From: Photobacterium toruni
GTDB taxonomy: Bacteria > Pseudomonadota > Gammaproteobacteria > Enterobacterales > Vibrionaceae
Assembly: GCF_024529955.1 (NCBI RefSeq)
Contig: NZ_AP024854.1
Location: forward strand, 1,364,001-1,428,000
DNA: 64,000 nt
Direction: 5' to 3'
A model generated the notes under the pieces. It did not search any database and was not told the DNA's origin. It saw only the letters and a list, made by a program, of their open reading frames with translations. Both the position numbers and the translations under genes were made by a program. Each line of letters begins with the position of its first letter. The first letter of the stretch is position 1. Shown here in pieces: positions 36,305 to 45,309 of the stretch.

Positions 36305-37705
36305 ATGCTGTCAGATACACCCCGTTTACCAACTGTTACAGAATCATCTTTCTTATTAAGCCTGATTACTTTTATATTAATGGCTGGAATATTATATGCG
36401 CACCTTGATGTGCATATTTTATTAATATGTACCGTTATTCTTACGATGTTATTTAGTGCGCGTTGTGGTTATTCTTTAACTAAACAAATAGATCTTATTG
36501 GTGATAGTTTAAAAGAAGCAACAGGTGCGATGTTTGCTTTTATTCTTATTGGTATGATCATTGGTGTTTGGATTTTATCAGGAACGATCCCTGCTTTAAT
36601 TTATTATGGACTCAACTTTGTTTCTGCAGCTTATTTCTTACCCGCAGGGTTTTTAGTTTGTTGTGCTATTACGTATGCGACAGGAACAAATTGGGGAGCA
36701 GCTTCAACTATTGGTGTTGCATTAATTGGTATGGGACTAAGCCTAGGATTTCCACTGCCTGTTATTGCTGGCATGATTATTTCTGGCGGTGTTTTTGGTG
36801 TGAATTTATCACCCGTTTCAGACGTCACTATTCTTGCATCAGCCACTGTTGGTAGCCAAGTTCAAGATCATCTTAAATCTCTTTCTATTGTTGGTTTGCC
36901 GACGGTTATTCTTGCAACTGTTATCTATTACTTTATGGGTAATTACTATATTGGAATGGGAACGACCAGTGCAAATCATATTGCTGAATTACAACGTACA
37001 ATTAGTGATATTTTTTATATTACTCCGATTGTTTTATTACCCATAATTATTACATTAGGAATGACATTATTTAAAGTACCATCACAAATCGCCTTATTTT
37101 GTGGTATTTTTTGTGGAGCAATAATTGCCATAATAGTTCAGAGCCAAACATTACATCAAATATTCTTATCTTTAAATATTGGTTATCAGATTCCATCTGG
37201 CGATCCACTTCTCGATAAATTACTTATTCGTGGCGGGATCCAAAGTATGATGTGGACTTTTTCTCTAGCATTTATTGCTTTAGGCATGGGTGGGTTATTA
37301 CAACATGTTGGTTTTCTTCGTGTATTATTAAAACGTATTTTACCTCATATTCGTTCTACTTTTAGTTTGGTTGCAACAACTCTTTTTACCTGCGTTCTCG
37401 GTAATATGGCGACCAGTGAAGTTTATATTTCGATGATTTTAAATGGCTCTCTTTATAAAGAAGTGTATGAGGAACGTGGTTTATCGCCACATATGTTAAG
37501 TCGATTACTTAATGAAGGGGCGATGACCTCTGGCATGTTGATTCCATGGACAACGGCAGGTGCATTTATGACAGCAACATTAGGGGTTAGTCCATTTGTA
37601 TATGCGCCTTATGCGGTATATGTGTGGCTTGTTCCTTTAATTACGTTGATGTCTGTTGCTATTGGTAAAACAGTATTAATCCCAACGTTATCAGAGGACT
37701 TATAA
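36305..37705 (+). CDS. NhaC-family antiporter
   Basis: A 466-residue inner-membrane antiporter with about 11-12 helices. Family motifs include GTNWGAASTIGVALIGMG, GGVFGVNLSPVSDVTILAS, NMATSEVYISMILNGSLY and GAMTSGMLIPWTTAGAFM. NhaC members exchange Na+ for H+, and some swap carboxylates such as malate and lactate. Its TAA shares one base with the ATG of the molybdopterin enzyme gene (TAATG at 37703-37707), so the two are translationally coupled. This suggests transport of that enzyme's substrate or product, or ion balance linked to its activity; both are inference. Confidence 0.87.
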   Translation: MLSDTPRLPTVTESSFLLSLITFILMAGILYAHLDVHILLICTVILTMLFSARCGYSLTKQIDLIGDSLKEATGAMFAFILIGMIIGVWILSGTIPALIYYGLNFVSAAYFLPAGFLVCCAITYATGTNWGAASTIGVALIGMGLSLGFPLPVIAGMIISGGVFGVNLSPVSDVTILASATVGSQVQDHLKSLSIVGLPTVILATVIYYFMGNYYIGMGTTSANHIAELQRTISDIFYITPIVLLPIIITLGMTLFKVPSQIALFCGIFCGAIIAIIVQSQTLHQIFLSLNIGYQIPSGDPLLDKLLIRGGIQSMMWTFSLAFIALGMGGLLQHVGFLRVLLKRILPHIRSTFSLVATTLFTCVLGNMATSEVYISMILNGSLYKEVYEERGLSPHMLSRLLNEGAMTSGMLIPWTTAGAFMTATLGVSPFVYAPYAVYVWLVPLITLMSVAIGKTVLIPTLSEDL

Positions 37706-39792
37706 TGAATAACATTATAACTACTACATGTGGATTATGCAGTACAGGCTGCCGAATTAATGTTCATCGTAATGCGGATAATCAATACTTGATAAAAGGT
37801 GATAAATACGATTCAGTTACGCATGGTGCATTATGTAAAAAAGGACTCCATGCTATTGATATTATGCTCCATCCCAACCGTTTAACTCAACCATTAAAAC
37901 GTACGGGTAAGCGTGGTGAAGGTCAATGGATAACGATAAGTTGGCAGCAGGCGATTGATGAGATCGCTTTAAAATTTAATAAAATTCAAAAGACGTTTGG
38001 TGATAATAGTTTATTTTTTAGTTACGGCTATTCAAAAGATTTTATTAACACGCAGTTATTGAAACTAGCTAATGCCGCTAATAGTGTGAATATTCATGGT
38101 CCTGAAACGGTATGTTGGGCACCATCAAAATATGGTAAAGAATATACTCTAGGCTATAACCCGAGTGCCGATATTAATCAACATACTGATTGCATTATAT
38201 TTTGGGGAGTGAATAAGCATAATACACGGTTTACTGAAATGCGAGCAATTAACCATGCGATAGAGAATGGTGCTACAACCATTTGTATCGATCCTCAGCA
38301 AACGCATCATGCTAAAAACGCAAAGTATTGGCTGCCATTAACCCCTGGCTCTGATCTTGCCTTAGCGATGGCAATGATTAAAATTATTATTGATCAACAG
38401 TGGTATGACAAAGCATTTGTGGCTGATTTTTGTTATGGATTTTCAGCATTAAAAAGCCATGTTCAGCAGCTAGATTTATCTTATTTAGCGCATGAATGTC
38501 AGTTATCGATGGCTATGATCACGAATATCACGCAACAATATATTCAAGCTAAGTCTGCAGTGATCGTAACGGGTAATGCACTTGATCATAATCCTGATAG
38601 TTTTCAAGTTAATCGCGCGATTGCAATATTAATGGCGTTATCAGGTAATCTTGAAATTCAAGGTGGGCAATCAAAACCACAAGGAAAAGCATTAGTTAAT
38701 GGACGTTGGCCTTATGATCAGCAAGACGTTGATCAATTATCACCACAGATAAGACAACAAAGTGTTGGTACGCCACCGATTCCTGAGTATTTCAGAGCCA
38801 CAAGTCAGGGATTAATGGAGGCGATGTTAACGGGTGAACCTTATGCAGTCAAAGCAGGGTTGATTGTTGGCACTAATCCAATGACTAGCTGGCCTGATAG
38901 CAAAAAAGTAAAACGGGCTTTTGAGCAGCTTGATTTTTTAGTGGTATCTGAATTATTTATGACGCCAACAGCAATGATGGCGGATATAGTATTACCCGCG
39001 GCAAGTTTTTTTGAGTATGCAGGTGTTACTCAAGGGCAGGATGGATCTATTCATTATCAGGCACCCTTGCAAAAGGTCGGTGATGCAAAACCCGATCATC
39101 AAATTATTGCAGAAATTGGTCATGCGATGGGGATCATGCCGGTTTATAATGATGATGATTTTTGGAAATCGGCATTGTCACCCGTTAATATTGATTTGAC
39201 GCAATTAAAAGCACAAACAAGTATTATTGCGGATGTTGAGCCACAGCATTCGTTATCTTATTTGTCAGTTGGTTTTGATACGCCATCAGGAAAAGTTGAA
39301 TTATATAGTCAAAAATTGCATGCGTTAAAGTTAGATCCTATTCCGGTATATAGGTCTAATTTACCTGTGACAGATCGTTATTCATTAAGAGTTACGACGG
39401 CTAAATCTCGATATTATATGTTTTCTCATGGACGCCAAATATCAGCATTAAGAGAGAGGCATCCTTTTCCTATTGTAAAAATCCATTCATTGTTAGGGAA
39501 AAAGGAAAATTTAAAAGAGGGTGATATTGCTGCAATAGAAACTGCAGCAGATAAAATTATTTATCAAGTAGTTAGTTTTGATGATAATTTAAATGTTAAT
39601 ACTGTTATTGCAGATCTTAGCTGGTGGTTTCCTGAAATGAAAAATGAATTATTATCAGGAGCTTTTAGATCAAATTATAATGTATTAACGAGTACGGATA
39701 CGGGGGCATATTCAGATATAGGCAGTTTTTATATTAATGGTTTACCTTGCTGTATATATAAAGTTAATAATATAGAGCTATTGAATATGTAA
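37705..39792 (+). CDS. Molybdopterin-dependent oxidoreductase (DMSO reductase superfamily)
   Basis: A 695-residue single-subunit-like enzyme. The N-terminal [4Fe-4S] cysteines are Cys9, Cys12, Cys16 and Cys44 (CGLCSTGC ... GALCKKG). GPETVCWAPSK (Cys137) is the probable Mo ligand site. Cofactor segments IFWGVNKHNTRF, GTNPMTSWPDSKK and LFMTPTAMMADIVLPAASFFEYAG follow, and the C-terminal molydop-binding domain ends about residue 690. There is no twin-arginine signal, so it should be cytoplasmic. No electron-transfer or membrane subunit is adjacent, unlike most respiratory members; only the coupled NhaC gene is. Substrate unknown. MoeA/MoeB for its cofactor are encoded at 52.9-55 kb. Confidence 0.87.
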   Translation: MNNIITTTCGLCSTGCRINVHRNADNQYLIKGDKYDSVTHGALCKKGLHAIDIMLHPNRLTQPLKRTGKRGEGQWITISWQQAIDEIALKFNKIQKTFGDNSLFFSYGYSKDFINTQLLKLANAANSVNIHGPETVCWAPSKYGKEYTLGYNPSADINQHTDCIIFWGVNKHNTRFTEMRAINHAIENGATTICIDPQQTHHAKNAKYWLPLTPGSDLALAMAMIKIIIDQQWYDKAFVADFCYGFSALKSHVQQLDLSYLAHECQLSMAMITNITQQYIQAKSAVIVTGNALDHNPDSFQVNRAIAILMALSGNLEIQGGQSKPQGKALVNGRWPYDQQDVDQLSPQIRQQSVGTPPIPEYFRATSQGLMEAMLTGEPYAVKAGLIVGTNPMTSWPDSKKVKRAFEQLDFLVVSELFMTPTAMMADIVLPAASFFEYAGVTQGQDGSIHYQAPLQKVGDAKPDHQIIAEIGHAMGIMPVYNDDDFWKSALSPVNIDLTQLKAQTSIIADVEPQHSLSYLSVGFDTPSGKVELYSQKLHALKLDPIPVYRSNLPVTDRYSLRVTTAKSRYYMFSHGRQISALRERHPFPIVKIHSLLGKKENLKEGDIAAIETAADKIIYQVVSFDDNLNVNTVIADLSWWFPEMKNELLSGAFRSNYNVLTSTDTGAYSDIGSFYINGLPCCIYKVNNIELLNM

Positions 39793-39799
39793 ACAAAGA

Positions 39800-39840
39800 A
39801 AGCCACATCTTGATTATGATTAATAAGATGTGGCTTATCT
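39800..39840. terminator. Terminator between convergent genes
   Basis: A 12-bp perfect stem (AAGCCACATCTT / AAGATGTGGCTT) with a 13-base loop, between the molybdoenzyme stop and the leftward histidine kinase stop. Confidence 0.8.
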
Positions 39841-39843
39841 TCT

Positions 39844-41223
39844 TTAGTTTTTAATAGATACTGTAACGGTAAAATAACCCATTGTTGTCTGTGTAATAGC
39901 TAATGTATATTGATTAATCTTACAAATATTATTAACAATAGATAGCCCTAAACCGTAGCGACTATCATCAGATCTTGAAGTATCATATTGATATAATGGT
40001 TGAATTAACTTTTTAATATCAGTTTCTGAGTAGTTAGTTTTGGCAATGTTTATTACTTCGATAATGATATTTTGTTCTTTATTGTACATATTAATTTGAA
40101 TAATAGATGCTGGAAGACTGTAAAATAATGCATTATCAATTAGATTAGTTAAAATAGTTGTTAGACTAAATTCATCGGCGATAATGACTGTATTTAGCTG
40201 TGTTTTAAATATTATTCTATTATTAATATTGTGATATTTAAATGTAAGAGAATGCTGAATACTCTTTAATAATAAGCGGATATCAATTGGTTCTTTGTAG
40301 AGTTCAATCGTTGATGATGTGCGTTGAAGTAATAGTAAATTTTCCACAATAACACGCATTCTATTTGAAATCTGTAGAATATCATCAGTAAATGTTTCAG
40401 CTAATCGAGCATCATTAGGAAAACGCTGGTGGACCTCTGTTAATGTAATAAGCTCTGCAATCGGGGTTTTGATTTCATGTGCAATATCAGAGGTGATTCG
40501 CTTTTCATTCTCTATACTATTTTGATGGATAGTAAGAAAGTTATTTAATTCTTTGATGATTAAGTCTATTTCGGAGTAATATTTTTGTTCATAAAACGTA
40601 AAGCCATTATTTGAATAAGCGTTATTATTGTTAAATGTTTTAATTTGCTTATTTAATGATTCTAAAGGATGTAGACCTTGCTGAACAATTTTTTTCGCAA
40701 CGATTCTCATGATGATCATTGATAATAAAAAACTGCCAATAAGTAATATATCTAATATACCAGTAATACGATTAAGGTTTTTAGCTGATGCTGATACTGT
40801 AATATACATATAGTCACTTGAACCATCTTTATTCCTTTGAATATATGACGATAGTAGTGCTTGTCCAGACTCGTGGTTTGGCATCGTTACATCAACCAAT
40901 CGATATGAGTTTACTGGAATTTTAGGATGAAGTAAGTCTAATTCCGGATAGGGTCGAAGAGATTCTGAACGTTTGATTGTTTGGTTATTTTTCCAGATTT
41001 GATACACATAATGACTCTTTGAGTTATCATTGGTTAATACCGTATTTTCATGAGTCGATGCTTTAATTTGGTTTGTTTTTTCTTGCAGTTCAGATTTAAA
41101 TTGTTGTTGAACCCAATCATCAACACTGATATCAACAAAGGTAAAGACAATAATAATAAATAACCCAAAAATGGCTGAAATAGAATTAATTAAATTTCTA
41201 TTTATCGATCGTGTTTTGATCAT
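39844..41223 (-). CDS. Sensor histidine kinase of the eptA operon (PmrB-like)
   Basis: A 459-residue inner-membrane kinase. TM1 (about residues 11-32), a periplasmic sensor (about 33-155), TM2 (about 157-178), a HAMP-like linker, then a HisKA helix with TSDIAHEIKTPIAEL (phospho-His) and an ATPase domain with LTNLIDNALFYS (N box) and DSRYGLGLSIVNNI (G2 box). It is three bases downstream of the response-regulator gene and third in an eptA-RR-HK order identical to pmrCAB. It probably senses envelope stress or metal/pH signals and controls eptA; that is inferred from gene order. Confidence 0.88.
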   Translation of the reverse strand: MIKTRSINRNLINSISAIFGLFIIIVFTFVDISVDDWVQQQFKSELQEKTNQIKASTHENTVLTNDNSKSHYVYQIWKNNQTIKRSESLRPYPELDLLHPKIPVNSYRLVDVTMPNHESGQALLSSYIQRNKDGSSDYMYITVSASAKNLNRITGILDILLIGSFLLSMIIMRIVAKKIVQQGLHPLESLNKQIKTFNNNNAYSNNGFTFYEQKYYSEIDLIIKELNNFLTIHQNSIENEKRITSDIAHEIKTPIAELITLTEVHQRFPNDARLAETFTDDILQISNRMRVIVENLLLLQRTSSTIELYKEPIDIRLLLKSIQHSLTFKYHNINNRIIFKTQLNTVIIADEFSLTTILTNLIDNALFYSLPASIIQINMYNKEQNIIIEVINIAKTNYSETDIKKLIQPLYQYDTSRSDDSRYGLGLSIVNNICKINQYTLAITQTTMGYFTVTVSIKN

Positions 41224-41226
41224 TAA

Positions 41227-41904
41227 CTAATCCTCTATATAGTAGCCAAAACCACGTTTGTTTTTAATTGGAAATATTGCATTTATTGCTTTTGACTTTA
41301 TTTTTTTACGAATTGTTGAGATATGTGCTTCGATAGTATTCTTGGAAATATAATCAAAGTTATTAGCAATATTATCACTTATCATAGATGCGCTAGTAAT
41401 TTGATCTTGATGATTGAAAAGGTATTCAATAATTTTAAATTCATTTGGTGTTAATTCTATATTGATATTTTCATAACGTAGTGTCATTTTATTTGAATCT
41501 AAGATGAAACCATTGATAGTAATTGTATTTGTGAAGTTATTAATTAAACCACGGCGAGATATAGCAAGTATTCTGGCGTGTAATTCATCAAAAGAAAATG
41601 GTTTGGTGAGGTAATCATCAGCACCTTGGAGTAGACCATCAATACGATCTTGACGTTGATTCTTAGCAGAAAGAATAATTAACCGTGTTTGTATTGCTGA
41701 TTTTCTGAGTTGTTTTAATATATCCATGCCATCAATACCGGGCAGCATGAGATCTAAAATAATAACATCATAAGGATTATTGAGCGCCAAGCTAAGCCCA
41801 TCAGAACCATTATCAGCTTCGTCTGTTGTTATACCTAAGTTATTGAATCCTACAACTAAACTACGACGTAATGCGGATGAATCTTCGATGATCAATAGTT
41901 TCAT
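41227..41904 (-). CDS. OmpR-family response regulator of the eptA operon (PmrA-like)
   Basis: About 225 residues from the ATG at 41904. An in-frame start at 41964 would add a non-family extension. The receiver has Glu7-Asp8, phosphoacceptor Asp51 (VIILDLMLPGIDGM), Thr/Ser in LIILSAKN and Lys in LTKPF. The C-terminal winged helix (about 125-220) has ITLTPNEF-type ELTPNEFKIIEYL and ends KKRGFGYYIED, characteristic of OmpR/PhoB regulators. Partner of the kinase encoded next to it. Target is probably the upstream eptA gene. Confidence 0.88.
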   Translation of the reverse strand: MKLLIIEDSSALRRSLVVGFNNLGITTDEADNGSDGLSLALNNPYDVIILDLMLPGIDGMDILKQLRKSAIQTRLIILSAKNQRQDRIDGLLQGADDYLTKPFSFDELHARILAISRRGLINNFTNTITINGFILDSNKMTLRYENINIELTPNEFKIIEYLFNHQDQITSASMISDNIANNFDYISKNTIEAHISTIRKKIKSKAINAIFPIKNKRGFGYYIED

Positions 41905-41981
41905 TATATACTCAAATTTAAAATGTATACCTATACAAGATGTATAAGTATACATTAAAATCATGGTGTTATCTTAGTCGT

Positions 41982-43598
41982 TTAAGATGGCGTTCTACAG
42001 CTCGCGCTAATATCAAGTGCAGGATTGATGACTTTAGATTGCACGCCATAAAGCCCTAATAAACTATGGAACAAATTATCATGCGATAAATGACCAATAT
42101 TTTCTTTGTTTCTTAGGCAACTAAGATTGATACCTTTTTGTTGAGCATATTGAGTTGGGAGCCATAATAACCACGGTACATGTTTTTGTTCTTTTGGTGC
42201 AATAGGATAAGGTGCACCATGTAGATAAAAACCATTTTCACCAAGAGATTCACCATGGTCTGACATATATAGCATTGCTACATTGTATTTCCCTTCATTT
42301 TTCTTTAACAGTTTAATCACTTGTTCATCGACATAGTCAGTATAGAGAATTGTATTGTCGTAAACGTTTTTAATTTCTTGGTCTGTGCAGTTTTCAATAT
42401 CGCTACGATTACAAGATGGTTTGAATCGATCAAACTGTTTTGGATAGCGTTGGAAATATGTAGGACCATGGCTACCAATTAAGTGTAATACCAATAGCTT
42501 ATTCTTATCATCTTTATTAATAAAACTAGCAGCCTTACTTAGCATTACACCATCGTAACAACTTGTTCCATCACAGTATTGATTATGTTTTGATGTATCA
42601 GTTGCTACATACGGCACTCTATCCGCTACTCCTTTTGAGCCGCCATCATTATCGATCCATAATACTTCTGCACCTGCACGATGAATAATATCAACGGCAT
42701 TATCTTGACTGTACGCACGATCTTGGTTGTAGTGAGCACGTGTTAAATTAGAAAACATACAAGGTACTGATAGCGCAGTATAAGTGCCACAAGATTGGAC
42801 ATTTTTAAATGAAATTATGCCTTCATTTTTAGTATACGGATTAGTATCTCGCTTATAGCCGTTGTAGGCGTAATCATAAGTACGGGCTGTTTCGCCTAAA
42901 ACCATAACAAACAATGTGGGCTTATGATTTTTAGTGGGTAGTAGTTTTGCATCTAAGCCTTGTTTTTTATAGGGTAGGGGCTTATAGATAAATTCTTTAT
43001 ATAGATATTTTCCGCCCGCGTAAACATGACCAGGAATAATCATTCGGTTTAAATAGTGGTTATTACGACCAACTGCGGCATAACTTTTATAGTTAGTAAG
43101 GGCAATAATAAGCAATGCAGTCATTGCTATACCAATAAGAACAACTCGAGCAATAATTTCTTTGAAAAAGGTTTCACGTTTGGTTATTTTTACACAAGCA
43201 ATCCAAATACTAGGTATTAAACCAAATATTATGATGTAAGTTATTGAGTGTAAATTAACATACGATAATGCTTCATCTGAGCGTGTTTGAAATATACTTT
43301 CAATAATAGCATTATCAAATAAAGTATGATAATTCACTTCAGCAAATAAGGCCATTGATGATGTTATAGTCAAAAATATCATGATGGCTTTGAAGATATA
43401 AGGCCAACATAAGCAACTAAAAATAATAATAAATGCAGCGAGTAAAACAATAGGCGCAGTATAAGGGAAAATGGGATTAGCGACGTTATGACTTAATGAA
43501 AATATTTTTGCTAATGTAGGGAAATTAAAGCAAAGGGAAAAATAAAGAGATAGCCATAGAATGAAGCTGGTCATCTTTAAATGAAAAATCTTGCGCAT
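41982..43598 (-). CDS. eptA: Lipid A phosphoethanolamine transferase EptA
   Basis: A 538-residue membrane enzyme with five N-terminal TM helices (about residues 8-30, 45-65, 68-90, 120-140 and 155-175) and a large periplasmic sulfatase-fold domain. The domain has GETARTYDYAYNGYKRDTNPY with the metal Glu, SCGTYTALSVPCMFSNL with the nucleophile Thr, IDNDGG, and SDHGESLGENGFYLHGAPY. It moves phosphoethanolamine from phosphatidylethanolamine to lipid A, lowering surface charge and raising resistance to polymyxin and host peptides. It is first in a pmrCAB-like operon with its own two-component system, about 77 bases before the response regulator. Confidence 0.92.
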   Translation of the reverse strand: MRKIFHLKMTSFILWLSLYFSLCFNFPTLAKIFSLSHNVANPIFPYTAPIVLLAAFIIIFSCLCWPYIFKAIMIFLTITSSMALFAEVNYHTLFDNAIIESIFQTRSDEALSYVNLHSITYIIIFGLIPSIWIACVKITKRETFFKEIIARVVLIGIAMTALLIIALTNYKSYAAVGRNNHYLNRMIIPGHVYAGGKYLYKEFIYKPLPYKKQGLDAKLLPTKNHKPTLFVMVLGETARTYDYAYNGYKRDTNPYTKNEGIISFKNVQSCGTYTALSVPCMFSNLTRAHYNQDRAYSQDNAVDIIHRAGAEVLWIDNDGGSKGVADRVPYVATDTSKHNQYCDGTSCYDGVMLSKAASFINKDDKNKLLVLHLIGSHGPTYFQRYPKQFDRFKPSCNRSDIENCTDQEIKNVYDNTILYTDYVDEQVIKLLKKNEGKYNVAMLYMSDHGESLGENGFYLHGAPYPIAPKEQKHVPWLLWLPTQYAQQKGINLSCLRNKENIGHLSHDNLFHSLLGLYGVQSKVINPALDISASCRTPS

Positions 43599-43956
43599 TG
43601 TTTACTCGTTAGCGGCTAATGAATACCGCTATTATCTATGGTGTAACTTAAGACTTACTTAAGAGTCTTTATTGATAGTATAGAATAGTCGTTGTTGGCT
43701 ATTTTTTGATAAACTTATAGAGACAATGCTAATACTAATTCTCATTTTTTATTATACAAGGTAACGGTTTTATTTATACATTATGCATTGTTAATAGTTA
43801 TTTAATAATGAAAATAATTCTTAATATCGATCAAGTTGAGCTGGTTAAATACCTATAAGGGTTATTTCTGTTTTTGGTCATTCTTTTTAAGGTTTGCGGT
43901 ACTTCAACATCCGTTGGTCTATCGATCTTGATTAAAGTACCGCAATTGATAAAATT
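43599..43956. other. Intergenic region with an 11-bp inverted repeat
   Basis: Separates the EAL gene from the eptA operon, both leftward. An 11-bp perfect inverted repeat (TTGCGGTACTT / AAGTACCGCAA at 43894-43904 and 43935-43945, 30-base spacer) lies just after the EAL stop. It may be its terminator or a binding site; no T tract. Confidence 0.55.
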
Positions 43957-44727
43957 TCACCTATTCTCGAAATTTTCAGTTATGAGTGAAATAGATTGGT
44001 CTAGTTGATTTCTTAAAGGTACAGGTTTAGAAAACAGATATCCCTGATACATTTCTATGTTTAATGTTGTTAATAGATTAAAAACCTGCAGATTCTCTAC
44101 GCCTTCTGCAACAATTGAAAAGTTAAAAGAATGTATTAGGCTTGTCATTGACTTGAGTAATAGTAGCTTGTCAAAATTTATATCTATATCACTAATAAAT
44201 AATTTATCAATTTTCACATAATCAAAAGGATAATCAAATAATCGGTCATTGAGGTTGTTACCACAGCCAAAATCATCGATGGCTATTTTTATACCATTAA
44301 TTTTTAGATGACGTAATATTATTTTAAATTCATTACTATTATCTATATCATCATTTTCCAACACCTCTATAACAACTTGGATGTATTTATTTAGCTTTAT
44401 TAGCAGATTAACAACTGAATTTGTTAGGCTATTACTATATATATTTATAGATATAAAAATCTTGTTGTTTTTATGTAATGAAAAATACCTAAGTAATTGT
44501 TGCAATAAGCTAATAGTTAAACTTTCAGATAGCTGTAAGTCATTTTTTATTATTGGTATAAATTGTAAGGGTAATCGAGTTTCGTGTTCAGATACAATCC
44601 ATCGAGCAAGAACCTCAAATCCAACCAACTTTCTGTTTTTATTAACTATTGGTTGTATGAAAGGTTGGATTTCATCCATTGAAATCGCATTGGTTATTTG
44701 TATTTTTTTAATTACAATGCTGTTCAT
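43957..44727 (-). CDS. EAL-domain c-di-GMP phosphodiesterase
   Basis: A 256-residue stand-alone EAL domain. Catalytic landmarks are in place: EVL in VGFEVLARW (a conservative EAL variant), Asn in FISINIYSNS, Glu in VVIEVLE, the DDFG metal motif (IAIDDFGCGNN), Lys in DYVKIDKLFI, Glu in VAEGVEN and Gln in YQGYLFSKP. An active phosphodiesterase is therefore plausible. It begins 9 bases after an XRE-regulator gene and is last in a four-gene AT-rich cassette. No sensory domain is attached, so control is probably at transcription or by partner. Confidence 0.87.
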   Translation of the reverse strand: MNSIVIKKIQITNAISMDEIQPFIQPIVNKNRKLVGFEVLARWIVSEHETRLPLQFIPIIKNDLQLSESLTISLLQQLLRYFSLHKNNKIFISINIYSNSLTNSVVNLLIKLNKYIQVVIEVLENDDIDNSNEFKIILRHLKINGIKIAIDDFGCGNNLNDRLFDYPFDYVKIDKLFISDIDINFDKLLLLKSMTSLIHSFNFSIVAEGVENLQVFNLLTTLNIEMYQGYLFSKPVPLRNQLDQSISLITENFENR

Positions 44728-44736
44728 ATTTGGCCA

Positions 44737-45048
44737 TTAAGATAAATGATTATTTTTGTTTTCTTCTATTAGTAATTCTAATAATTCAATATAATGATCT
44801 TTTTCTATTTCCGTTTTTCCTTGAAAAAATAAAGTAAGTTGATCTAATTTGATTGAATCTAATTTATTATAGAAAAAATCAATGTTCTTATTAGATATCA
44901 ATGATATATTAAATAATAAATCAGAACGAGGTATACGAGAACCATTTTCAATATCAATATAAGATTGTCTTGATATGCTTAATAATTCAGACATTTCTAA
45001 TTGTGATATGTTTGATTCCATTCGAGCTTTTTTTATTTTTTGATGCAT
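44737..45048 (-). CDS. XRE-family HTH regulator (paralogue 2)
   Basis: A 103-residue regulator. The helix-turn-helix spans about residues 14-55: ISQLEMSELLSISRQSYIDIENGSRIPR. The acidic, helical tail (about 65-103; DQLTLFFQGKT, then ELLELLIEENK) may dimerise. It is similar to the 45310-45519 protein and could be a duplicate. Located 9 bases upstream of the EAL gene and 5 bases after the 58-residue small ORF. It likely controls its own cassette. Confidence 0.8.
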   Translation of the reverse strand: MHQKIKKARMESNISQLEMSELLSISRQSYIDIENGSRIPRSDLLFNISLISNKNIDFFYNKLDSIKLDQLTLFFQGKTEIEKDHYIELLELLIEENKNNHLS

Positions 45049-45053
45049 AAAAA

Positions 45054-45230
45054 TTAAAAGTCACGTCCATTTTTTAAAGCAATAATTATTGATAGTTCTT
45101 TAATTTTCAAATTGTATAATTCTATAAAGTTTTCCAGATCTGATAAATCATCGTTTAATATTTTTTGTTGTATAAAATTTCTCATTATTTTTATAGCCAT
45201 TAAATTTTTCTCATAATGTTTTTCTATCAT
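45054..45230 (-). CDS. Small ORF of 58 residues between the two HTH genes
   Basis: ATG at 45230, stop at 45054. Lys/Ile/Leu-rich and helical, with a conserved-looking segment (QKILNDDLSDLENFIELYNL) that could form a coiled coil. The ATG overlaps the TGA of the extended -1 frame of the upstream HTH gene (ATGA), and its stop is 5 bases from the next gene. This tight packing supports a real gene. The ribosome binding site is weak. Not recognised. Confidence 0.6.
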   Translation of the reverse strand: MIEKHYEKNLMAIKIMRNFIQQKILNDDLSDLENFIELYNLKIKELSIIIALKNGRDF

Positions 45231-45309
45231 AACTTTTGATTGTTTTCTATCTGATTGATTAGTAAAGATAAAGTTTCGTTATTAACGTTGTTTTTTATAA
45301 TAATATCTT

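Noticed and set aside
36568..36855. A Cys-rich plus-strand ORF inside the NhaC gene
   Set aside because: Out-of-frame shadow in a gene with complete NhaC motifs.
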